Positions 9,601-18,849 of a stretch of DNA of 64,000 bases are shown in pieces. The notes under the pieces were generated by a model. That model was not told where the DNA came from. It was given only the letters and a program-made list of their open reading frames with translations, and did not search any database. A program made the position numbers and the translations under genes. Within the stretch, counting starts at the first letter, position 1, and each line of letters opens with the position of its first letter. Origin of the DNA: Schistocerca nitens (Eukaryota > Arthropoda > Insecta > Orthoptera > Acrididae); assembly GCF_023898315.1 (NCBI RefSeq), contig NC_064619.1:484819376-484883375 (forward strand), read 5' to 3'.

Positions 9601-11030
9601 CCCTAGTGGTCGTTAGCTGTTAACTTCTGGGGCTTTGAGACGAACGGAGAGAGAGCAGGGTTCCAAATATCCTTGATTGTGGAATCAATGTTAATTCCTA
9701 TTGAACATATTTTCGATGCCTGTGATAGTCATAATATGCGAGCATTAAGTGTGTTTCTCTGACTATAATCAATACGTTAAGTAAATTGAAGTGTAAGCTA
9801 ACATATACTTTAAATAAATTAGTATTTAAGAGTGATCTGCCTAGGGTTAAATTTATCGGAAATACTCGTAAAACTGAAGGAAACTGATACGGCGTGTACA
9901 AGTAAGAGGATTGCCGAGTACGGTATATGCCAATGAACCATTCATGTGAAAGTATGTCTTGTCATGTGAGCACATATACGGTCAATATAACAGAATAACA
10001 GTTGTTACATAGTGGTGATCATCATCAGATATCAAACAATACGCATACACCAAGCAGTGGAATTAGTTACACCTACTCAATTTAAAAAAAAATCATCTAA
10101 CTTGATGTGTACATTAAATATTTTTACTCTCTGGTACCTTACGGAATTTCGTGAAAATACGCATAATGTGAGTAAAAGGGAGTGGGAAGGATGTTACTTA
10201 AAGGTAAAAGCCCGCAGTGTGGTGAGGCTGACAATGAAATTCAGTTCGAAATTTTATACTTCCTTCAAAACTATAGTCGATAAAAATTCCTTGAAATTTT
10301 TCTCGCGTATGGAGGTTAATTATCACGTAGATAGAGAATTTACGATAGGTGGCGAATGAAGTCCAAGAAGTCGGGAATACCTATTTTACTAAAAGAAAAT
10401 TAAAACTATATCTTGCGACTCTCTACATAAATTACTCTATAATATTGATTTAAGAATGGAGAACACTTGTAAACAACTTTCATTGTAAACAGGCAGCTAT
10501 TCTTAGAGCAAAACAGCAACATTCTTTGCTAATTGTCGTGTAGCAGTGTAAATAGTTAACAATAAGAAGAACGTAACAACAGGTAACCGAGAGAACAGCA
10601 ACTTTTTCATTATATGGTCTTCTTGGCAAAGTTTACAACGTTCACTTATAAAGCTGAACACTAGCTCCGTGAACAGTTCCAGAGGACCACTCAGTCTCGA
10701 CCGACCGCAGTGTCATCCTTTCCCATAAGCCTGTTGTAGGCTTGTCATCCTTTGGCATCATTGCGTCTCATTCAAGCAGCTCATAAACTGCATGAGGAAA
10801 AATGGTGGGCGACACTGAATTATATAGAATTAGTTTCTGATAACTGTTTCTTTTTGACAATACACACCTTGATCCATTCCACATTGCTATAGGTACTTCT
10901 TCACCGTGAGGTGTAAGTGTAGAGTCTTGTACTGCAATGAAGCAAGGGAGAGGACATTGTTATTGGTGGATGGTATCCTCTTTCTACAACAAAACTGCGC
11001 AAATGGATTAATACAGTTCTTTATTTACAT
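9600..11030. other. No gene or known repeat seen
   Basis: AT-rich DNA with scattered short frames, the longest about 115 codons (10012-10359), showing no motif I recognise. No tandem structure or terminal repeats were noticed. Confidence 0.4.
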
Positions 11031-11039
11031 GAACTGTAA

Positions 11040-11489
11040 ACTTGAAAAAGGGTCCATGTCTTCCCCACAACTGCCATTACATGATTGTCCCACTTCATAT
11101 CGCTCTGCATTGTTACGCCAAAATATTTAATCGACGTGACTGTGTCAAGCGCTACACTACTAATGGTGTATTCAAACATTACGGGATTCTTTTTCCTATT
11201 CATCCGCATTAATTTACATTTACCTATATTTAGAGTTAGCTGCCATTCTTTACACCAATCACAAGTCCTGTCCAAGTCATTTTGTATCCTCCTACAGTCA
11301 CTCAACGACGACACCTTCCCGTACACCACAGCATCATCAGCAAACAGCCGCACATTGCTATCCACCGTCTCCAAAAGATCATTTATGTTGATAGAAAGCA
11401 ACAGAGGACCTACCACACTTCCCTGGGGCACTCCATATGATACCCTCACCTCCGATGAACACTCACCATCGAGTACAACGTACTGGGTT
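11040..11489 (-). mobile_element. CR1 reverse transcriptase fragment (3' part of split copy)
   Basis: The frame reads TQYVVLDGECSSEVRVSYG, VPQGSVVGPLLLS, INDLLETVDSNVRLFADDAV, then WCKEWQLTLNIGKCKLM. This is the reverse transcriptase palm with the FADD catalytic pair intact, followed by the thumb. It continues upstream at 12016-12545 beyond a solo LTR inserted within the TQYVVLDG region. It differs enough from the 44-kb copy to be another CR1 subfamily. Confidence 0.8.
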
Positions 11490-12011
11490 TGAAACGTCCC
11501 CTTAGAACAATTATACGTGACTGTCCTTAAACTGATACACAATATTTTTTTAGCGCAACCCAATCTGACTTTCAAAAATCCCTACAAAAAAAATGGCCCT
11601 GACTAACATTAACCTATGCGTTTTACTCGAACTACTGCAATACAGCAAGCGCCACTACTGCCAGCTAAATAAAAGATTCAAACTATGGAAGGCACTAACT
11701 ACTGATAGGGATAGTTAGCAAATGAAAGATATTAATAGAGAACAAACAATGTATTTACCTTAATAGTCATAATATATATAGCAGTTCATGACAAATTACA
11801 AAACTCCGCCATCTCTCTCTCCACATCCACTACTGCTGGCGGCTCACCTCCAACTGCGCAACGCTACGCGCTGTTCACATCCAGCTGCCCAACACTACAA
11901 TGGCAGACAACAATGCAAACCAGCCACAGACTGCACACAGTAGAGCCAGTGATTCTCACACAGGCCGCTACGTAACGTTGCCAATAAGAAAACATAAACA
12001 GCCTACTTACA
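11490..12011 (-). mobile_element. Solo LTR of an LTR retroelement, 522 bp
   Basis: The ends are TGAAACGTCCCC and CAGCCTACTTACA, i.e. TG...CA, and are flanked by GGTT at 11486-11489 and 12012-12015. No internal domain is attached. It interrupts a CR1 reverse transcriptase. A related copy in the opposite orientation lies at 34584-35228. I infer a solo LTR left by recombination; the superfamily is not determinable from the LTR alone, though a 4-bp duplication suits Gypsy-like elements. Orientation is arbitrary. Confidence 0.65.
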
Positions 12012-12015
12012 GGTT

Positions 12016-12545
12016 CTATTACTTAAGAAGTCCTCGAGCCACTCACATATTTGGGATCCAATCCAATATGCTCGTACCTAAGTTAGGAGCCTGCAGTGAG
12101 GCACCGAGTCAAGGAATATGGCATCCGTCTGACACCCTTCATCCATGGTTCGCAAGATATCATGTGAAAAAAGGGCGAGTTGCGTTTCGCAGGAGCTATG
12201 CTTTCTGAAGCCGTGCTGATGCATGAACAGCAACTTCTCTGTCTCAAGGAAATTCAGTATATTCGAACTGAGAATATGTTCGAGAATCCTGCAACAAACC
12301 GATGTTAAGGATATTGGTCTGTAATTTTGAGGATCCGTCCTTCTACCCTTCTTATATACAGGCGTCACCTGCGCTTTTTTCGAGTCGCTCGTGACTTTAC
12401 GTTGGGCAAGAGGTTCGCGATAAATGCAACCTAAGTAATGAGCCAATTCAGTAGAGTACTCTCTGCAAAACCGAATTGGAATCCCACTGTACTTGTGTGA
12501 GACATTATTAGCAGTATCTGACAGTTTGAAAGGAGCCTCATTTTG
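12016..12545 (-). mobile_element. CR1 reverse transcriptase fragment (5' part of split copy)
   Basis: Minus-strand frame with NEAPFKLSDTANNVSH, GIPIRFCREYSTELAHYL, KKAQVTPVYKKGRRTDPQNY, CCRILEHILSSNILNFLE and HQHGFRKHSSCETQLALF. These are the classic entry blocks of a CR1-clade reverse transcriptase. A small deletion removes the first catalytic block: AIFLD runs straight into SVPHCRLLT, where FRKAFDT is expected. Confidence 0.8.
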
Positions 12546-12549
12546 AGTC

Positions 12550-12845
12550 TCCATTTAACTGGCTGGTCGAATCGTGGAGTAGGCATATTTGTGTGGCATT
12601 CGGATGTGACAGTCACCTGTTGTTGGACTTCAAGGGAATGTGATGGCAGGCATTCTCCTCGTCCATTTTCCAGAGCATCACGCTTGACCACCACAAGCAA
12701 CAATCGCCCTATTGTGCACCAAGCACATCACAGCCACTTCACAGCAGCCAGTCATGAATGACTCCCTGCAACAGTCTATGGCATTCTAAATGATAGTTTG
12801 GAGACTAGCACCAGCCAGGTTAGGAAATTACCATACCATGTATAG
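12550..12845 (+). mobile_element. Tc1-like transposase fragment (DNA-binding part)
   Basis: The frame at 12543-12760 gives VWHSDVTVTCCWTSRECDGR, SRASRLTTTSNNRPIVHQAH and then a stop. These correspond to the paired helix-turn-helix and GRPR-hook region of Tc1-like transposases. Further matches (DSLQQSM, RLAPARLGNYH) follow in other frames to about 12840. No catalytic domain and no inverted repeats are present here. Confidence 0.6.
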
Positions 12846-12849
12846 GCTA

Positions 12850-15045
12850 CTGTTAAAACTACATCACAAATACGAGTAGACGTCTTGCAGACTGATGTAA
12901 AGTACAAACAACTCTGATTGAGGTACACTAGTCGCGCTGTGGTCATTAATCTGGTCGCTATGTGCTGTCGTAGCCTGTGATGAACTAAACCCGCTCTGCG
13001 AATTAAACTGACAGACGCCCACTAGAGGACTGAGTGTCAGTGAGGCCCTCCGGTCAGCGACAGCGGCATAAATGCTCTCGACATGTTGCTTGTGGGTGTG
13101 TCTCTGGCCTCTCTCATGATAGCTGCACTTGAGCCAGCGCCTACTAATCGATATTAACGCTTCATCTTAGGCGACTGGTGTGCTGGCGACAGCTTATGTC
13201 AGCACAATAGGGTAAACAAAGAAAGTAAGTGGGCATGAATGAATGTCACAGTACTAAGGTGCAATCGAAAATTCGAGCATATGAAATTAAAACTGTCTGC
13301 AAGTAAAAGTTTCATTGTGTTTTCGATCAGCCACGGCACAGCAGCACCACAACAAATACGCCAATGAACAGGTACACGTCACAACGTCTGTAGTTTTGCA
13401 CAGTACACTGCTTGGTATACATCAGGTATTTCCTAGAGGAACGAGTTTTCTTTCATGAACAGGCGTTTGGATGCACGTGTTGTAGTGACCTTTCGCGGGA
13501 ATATCCAGATACCGCAGTACAGAACAGCCCAACAATAACACCCTTTTTTAATCATGTGGATCAGTAGCAGACAGGGAGAGAAAATGGAACAGGCCACTCT
13601 GATGAAACACTAAACCGGTTGACGTAAGGGATTGATGCTGCGTTCACCTACGAAAAGCTTAAGGAAACTATCTATCCAGATTTCCTCGGTAATGGCCAGA
13701 AAACGGGGCAGAAATGAATATTTCGTGCATATCACGTTCTTAGTGTTCTGCAATCGATTAAGAAAAGCGCCTAGCATACTGTACATGGTTTTGACATCAG
13801 CAGAATCGAAGAACTGGCATGGTTTCACACTGGATATAGGAGTTGTCAAAACACAAGAATTTGGGCGACCGAAAATCAACATGTCTTTCAAGGAACGACC
13901 TTGCACTACTAGGAAATTGGAGTCTGCAGTGTCGTATCATGCGTTGAATAGCGAGCCCTATTTCTTTCGAAACTACAGTAAATAGCGTTGTGTACTAAGA
14001 CATTACACAGCTTATTTGGATTCTTGAGTTAGATTAACAATATTGTTGGTTCTAACAGGACGGTGACACTTATCACAAATCTAATGAAACATTTCATTTC
14101 TTAAGGGACTTTGGCTGAATCATCTCTAAATGACTGTGACCCCTACGTTCTCCAGATTTAACGTTTCCAAGCTTCATCCTTTGGGGGTTAAAGGAAGGGT
14201 CTATAGAAAAGGCAGTAAACAACGGAGATTATTAACAACATCGACATTCTCGACCGCGGCAAAACGAGTTATTGCAGACGTTACAGAACAGGGAAACCAT
14301 TTTGAACGTGTGTGAGGTGTTACATTTTATGTGAGTGACTTTTGGATCACCCTGCAAAACCAAATGCCCAATTGCATCCAGAAGCCTACGAACGCTTATC
14401 TTAATTCTTTTCATTTATTTTAAAGAACGAGACTTTTAAAATTTGTATTGTAACCGGCCTTTCAGTGGAAACTACAGATTCCTCAGAAGAGCATTTTGGA
14501 ACATTTAGTGATTAGGATTTAGAGACGTCGCTCTCCTGCATTTGTAGCCGAGACGTATGGACCAGATGTATTTGCTGACACTAGGAGACTCGGAAACAAC
14601 TGCGTCACATGAGTGTGACTCGTTGCAGGCCGGTACTTAACACGTGAGTGGTACTATATCTGCGGCTGGTGAATCACGCAAGCTGACGTAAACACCGGTT
14701 ACAGGGGGATTCTCAGCCATATATCTGTTACCGGGTGTTTAAAACATTCGCGTAAAAACAGACGCGAGCACACAGCGTGAACATCATGCAGTAGCAGCAG
14801 ACACAGCGTTGCTCTATCTCAACCAACGTACGGCGGAACTTCGGTTCTTAAGATGCTTTGGTGCTTAAATTTAATATTTTAAGGTTGTGCTTTGCCTCCT
14901 ACCAGAGTCATTTCTAGGATTGGCTACAAGGAGAACGCCACTACAGTACAATATCTAAAATAAGTTTTTAGATCAGTGTACTGCAAGCCGCTGTTCAGTG
15001 CATAGCGTTGGGCAATCTATATCAACGTCATTCATTCTCTTTACG
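12850..15045. other. No gene or known repeat seen
   Basis: About 2.2 kb of unique-looking DNA. Overlapping frames of 98 and 117 codons on opposite strands at 13610-13985 have no recognisable motif. No splice-ready exon, tandem array or terminal repeat was noticed. Confidence 0.4.
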
Positions 15046-15046
15046 T

Positions 15047-15620
15047 AACCAACACTGGTTCTCGTCAGATTAATGAAGTTAAGCAACGTCGGGCATGGCA
15101 AGTACTTGGACCGGTGTCCGCCTAGGTACACCACATAGCCGCGCGGGATTAGCAGAGCGGTCTAAGGCGCTGCAGTTATGGACCGTGCGGCTGGTCCCCG
15201 CGGAGGTTCGAGTCCTCGCTCGGACATGGATGTGTGTGTTTGTCTTTAGGATAATTTGGGTTAAGTAGTGAGTAAGCTTAGGGACTGATGACCTTAGCAG
15301 TTAAGTCCCGTAAGACTTCACACACATTAGAACATTACACCACGCACTGTTCGCTGCCTTCCTTCTGAGTTTACGGCAAAAGGGAGGAGGCGGGCTGGCG
15401 CAAAGAACTGGATCACCAGTGTCCTGGATTATAGCTGCAGCTCTCTCCGGAGTGTCCGATGAAGTGAGGGCACTTCACACTTTTGATAGTCTTCTACATG
15501 TCGGATGGAAACGCTAAACTCGGCGTCTCCCTAAGTACTATTCGAAAGGGGTGGGCTATGTGCCGGCATCGGGTTTCACCCTCTCCCTTCTCTGATCATC
15601 ATAAAACATATACATGACAC
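15047..15620 (+). mobile_element. 5S-rRNA-like element, split by a SINE
   Basis: 15049-15134 resembles the 3' two thirds of 5S rRNA: GGTTCTCGTC, GAAGTTAAGCAACGTCGGGC, AAGTACTTGGA and CCGCCTAGGTACACCAC. The last part of the 5S likeness (GCACTGTTCGCTGCC) resumes after the SINE at about 15344. The internal promoter region is altered and the 5' third is missing, so this is not a working 5S gene. Sequence continuing to about 15620 may be the body of a 5S-derived SINE; that limit is a guess. Confidence 0.6.
15135..15335 (+). mobile_element. tRNA-derived SINE, second family (long variable arm type)
   Basis: The head GCCGCGCGGGATTAGCAGAG with box B GGAGGTTCGAGTCC, and the body TTTGTCTTTAGGATAATTTG then CTTAGCAGTTAAGTCCC, are related to, but distinct from, the main SINE family. 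The duplication TACACCAC at 15127-15134 and 15336-15343 flanks it and splits the 5S-like element. Confidence 0.85.
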
Positions 15621-16480
15621 AACATTACACATGGACCCACTGCACTCAACTCCATTTACCAGATACACTCACAAATCACATACTTCGGAAAGGAGTAGTG
15701 TCAATGTGTGCGAAGGGAAGAGAAAACCTTTCCAATTAAGCCTGCTGAACGTGCCCCTCTGAGTCTCCCAGCTAGTCATGCCATACAGCTTTACCTAATT
15801 TTTCCCCCGGAATCTTTCTGTCAGCGGATGGGCCTGATTTTCCTTCTTATGTCCTAAAGTCTCTTATCTTATTTTCAAGATCTTTACAAGAATGGTTTTG
15901 ATGTACACAGTCTATCACGAAAAACGTTTACCTAAATTGCGTTAAAGAGTATCCTGCGCAACGGCCCCTTTCAATTAAGCTGTCTAAGAATCTATTTATT
16001 GAGGTCTACCGATCTGCTACGATCTTTGCATCTTCTTTTTGAATTCCTACAACTGTTATGCTGACTTGGTAAAGATCCAAAACACTTGGTTGTTCTGTAG
16101 TACAGTTTCTACAGGAGAAACACTGCGCCTTCTCCGGATTACTCCGACAAACCCAAGTCCTTAGTTGTTCTTCCCTTACGTATTACCGACGTCTTTGCGT
16201 TTCATATCGCTTTCTACTCTTGCATCTATTTACACTACGAAACTGGCTCCAGAGGTTTACCATCAATATAGTAATTTAATGCTATTTGTTTAGTTTCGGC
16301 CATTACCAAACGCTGTTGTATTGCCATAGAAAAAGCAATAAAAACTTTTAGAAATTTTTCCATAATTACGTTTTGTATAGGGCTCAAAATATTTGTCTCC
16401 TCACAATTTTGTGGATTCTTGTCACCAAATCGTATCTTTTGTCAGAGGTGTTGCTAATCATTTTGCTAACATTTGTCTTT
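15621..16480. other. No gene or known repeat seen
   Basis: No frame above about 60 codons and no motif, tandem repeat or terminal repeat that I could recognise. Confidence 0.35.
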
Positions 16481-16486
16481 CTCTTA

Positions 16487-16607
16487 GCCGGCCGCGATGG
16501 CCTAGCGGTTCTAGGCGCTTCAGTCCGGAACCTAACGACTGCTAGTGTCGCAGGTTCGAATCCCGCTTCGGGCATGGATGTGTGTGATGTCCTTAGGCTA
16601 GTTAGGT
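16487..16607 (+). mobile_element. tRNA-derived SINE (main family), 3' truncated
   Basis: Head GCCGGCCGCGATGGCCTAGC, box B CAGGTTCGAATCCCGC, then ATGTGTGTGATGTCCTTAGG. Similarity stops after GTTAGGTA and the GAGCCATTTGAACC end is missing. Confidence 0.85.
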
Positions 16608-16614
16608 ATCTGAT

Positions 16615-17095
16615 TTTGGTTTAAGATAAGTTTTAACAGTCTGAAAAAAAATCTTGCTTCGTTCGGATTTTACGTGCAGAAAACACGTTTTTCTGCGAGG
16701 TTTTGAAGCGTGCCGCTTCTACGCTTTAAAGTAACACGAATCGGTTCAAACTTCGTAAGATGGAGGGTAAATGGATAAAGTCAGAACGAAATTCTTTTAT
16801 GGAGTGATCTTTTCATCCGTTGTTGAGAGACGATGGCTTGAAGTCGAAGTGAATGTAGTACGCAAAATTCTTCTTAGGTGAATTTATTGCACTGAAATTA
16901 TTAAAAGTTGATCAGATAACTAAAACAAGCATTCTTACGATACGATTAAAACTCGCTTTCAGAAACGTAGCTTCATTCTAATTTTATGGGCAAAAACACG
17001 GTTTTTGTAAGTTTTCTTATGTGCACCACTTCCGTGTTCCAAATTTGTCCTAAGCAACTCAAATTTTGTAACAGGGTAGACAAAAGCATCTAATT
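16615..17095. repeat. Diverged direct repeat, ~312-bp spacing
   Basis: The block around 16668-16772 (ATTTTACGTGCAGAAAACAC ... GTAAATG) is repeated with many changes at 16980-17090 (ATTTTATGGGCAAAAACACG ... GACAAAAG). Preceding bases also match (GATAAGTTTTAACAGTCTG versus GATTAAAACTCGCTTTCAG). The second unit is cut by the CR1 insertion. It could be a relic of a ~312-bp satellite or a segmental duplication. Confidence 0.45.
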
Positions 17096-17096
17096 A

Positions 17097-17630
17097 ATCT
17101 ACATTTAGATCTACATTTATACTCCGCAAGCCACACAACGGTGTGTGGCGGAGGGTACTTTACGTGCCACTGTCGTTACTTCCCTTTTCTGTTCCAGTCG
17201 CGTGTGGTTCGCGGGAAGAACGACTGCCGGAAAGCCTCCATGCGCGCTCGAATCTCTCTAATTTTACATTCGTGATCTCCTCGGGAGGTATAAGTAGGGG
17301 GAAGTAATATATTCGATACCTCATCCAGAAAGCCACCCTCTCGAAACTTGGACAGCAAGCTACACCGCGATGCAGAGCGCCTCTCTTGCAGAGTCTGCCA
17401 CTTGAGTTTACTAAACATCTCCGTAACGCTATCACGCTTACCAAATAACCCTGTGACGAAACGCGCCACTTTTCTTTGGATCTTCTCTATCTCCTCTGTC
17501 AATCCGACTTGGTACGGATCCCACACTGATGAACAATACTCAATTATAGGTCGAACGAGTGTTTTGTAAGCCACCTCCTTTGTTGATGGACTACATTTTC
17601 TAAGGACTCTCCCAATGAATCTCAAATGTG
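17097..17630 (-). mobile_element. CR1 LINE 3' end, 5' truncated
   Basis: The minus-strand frame encodes RPIIEYCSSVWDPYQVGLTE, KVARFVTGLFGKRDSVTEMF, LKWQTLQERRSASRCSLLSK, PPTYTSRGDHECKIREIRAR and DWNRKGK-stop, the intact C-terminus of a CR1 ORF2. The short 3' UTR has GGTGTGTGGCGGAGGGTAC and ends in TCTACATTTAGATCTACATT. It was a dead-on-arrival, 5'-truncated insertion and is close in sequence to the 44-kb copy, so fairly recent. Confidence 0.9.
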
Positions 17631-17634
17631 TCCA

Positions 17635-18040
17635 CTCGCATTGTGAAAACCCATTATATAATCGAAGTATTTCGAAACAAAAGCCTATACCGGATCAGTC
17701 ACACGAGTCAACAAAAATCTACTGTGGTGGTCTAACGTCTGAATTACCGTAGAATAAAAGTTGGGAAACAGAATGAAAAGTGCTCCTACCGTAATACAAA
17801 AAAATGCGAACATGTCCTGGGCAGAGCTAGGGATATAAAGACAGAGGGACAGTTTTTAGACTTAAGTTGCAGCTCTCAGTACATTTAAATCGGAACATCC
17901 TGACATCTCCACGTTTTTTTTAGGAGTTAACACTACTTCCCCAGTGCAGCGAGTTGGCACAGCTACATCTTTCAATTTATCAGCTAAAGTCCCTGATGCC
18001 GTGCTCAAAATCCGTAAGATTCACAAGCCATAGAGGACAA
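17635..18040. other. No gene or known repeat seen
   Basis: About 400 bp with no recognisable motif, between a CR1 end and a transposon terminus. Confidence 0.35.
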
Positions 18041-18044
18041 GATA

Positions 18045-18143
18045 CAGGGTAAACATTAATGAAACCTATAAACTGCAGGGACGGGTTCCTGACTGCCAAT
18101 GGAGGAACAATGAGTCCTATGAGTAAGTGTCCGGAATGCAGCG
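18045..18143 (+). repeat. Left terminal inverted repeat
   Basis: Pairs with 21221-21319 on the opposite strand; the outermost ten bases are CAGGGTAAAC against CAGGGTGAAC. Confidence 0.7.
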
Positions 18144-18249
18144 TTGGTACGTTAGATGGCGCTGACGAATGACAATTGCTTTAAAAAGATGCCATCTGCT
18201 TCTTGTGCTTTGCACGATGTGTGATTGATCCAGCCTACTGCAAGCAGCA

Positions 18250-18413
18250 AAAAAATAGTTCAAATGGCTCTGAGCACTCTGGGACTTAACGTCTGAGGTC
18301 ATCAGTCCCCGAGACTTAGAACTACTTAAACCTAACTAACCTAAGGACACCACAAACATCCATGCCGAGGCAGGATTCGAACCTGCGACCGCAGCAGCAG
18401 CGCAGCCGGCAGT
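18250..18413 (-). mobile_element. tRNA-derived SINE (main family), head shortened
   Basis: Reads on the minus strand with box B CAGGTTCGAATCCTGCC and the 3' end GCTCAGAGCCATTTGAAC. The first ~35 bases of the usual head are replaced by GCTGCGCTGCTGCTG. AAGCAGCA at 18242-18249 and 18414-18421 is the likely target duplication. Confidence 0.8.
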
Positions 18414-18423
18414 AAGCAGCAGA

Positions 18424-18848
18424 ATGGTCCGGTATCCTTGTCGGAAGCAAACCGGGATGATGTTTTTGTACGACCAAGCAGATGGACTTGGTCGAGAGGC
18501 AGCACGGATATACCAAAACAATTACCCCCATAGACGCCGACCACATCACATAATATTTAAAGCCCTTCTTGGACATTTATGTGATCAAGGGCCCTTTCAG
18601 AAAATCCAACATGCAGGCAGGTGGCGGACTGTTTTTAAATCAGGTCTGGGGGACCATATTCTACAGGATGGTGAGACGAACCCTAATACAAGCTCCAGGC
18701 AAGTCCCACCAACATGTTTGTAAGCCGAGGTTCGATTATGCGTATCTTGCATGACAACCGCTACAGTCCCTATCAGCTGCAATCCCATGGTTTGAATATT
18801 TGTTGTGACGTGGATGCGATGCAGCTCTGTACTGTTTTCTGAGACGAT
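18424..18848 (+). pseudogene. Transposase N-terminus (DUF4817-type helix-turn-helix), broken
   Basis: The frame encodes FLYDQADGLGREAARIYQNN then YPHRRRPHHIIFKALLGHL and GPFQKIQHAGRW. This is the arrangement of the DUF4817 domain found at the start of one group of arthropod DDE transposases, where it binds transposon ends. A second helix-turn-helix follows across a frameshift (PNTSSRQV, then SRGSIMRILHDNRYSPYQLQ). The catalytic DDE domain is absent. It lies just inside the left TIR, as expected for the family. Confidence 0.65.
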
Positions 18849-18849
18849 A

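Noticed and set aside
13610-13985. Opposed 98- and 117-codon frames as host gene candidates
   Set aside because: No motif, no start context and mutually overlapping; not enough to call.
15147-15220. Possible tRNA gene (and similar boxes at 8.5, 16.5, 22.9, 38.5, 60.9 kb)
   Set aside because: All are heads of SINEs or of the palindrome element, lacking a proper acceptor stem and flanked by target duplications.
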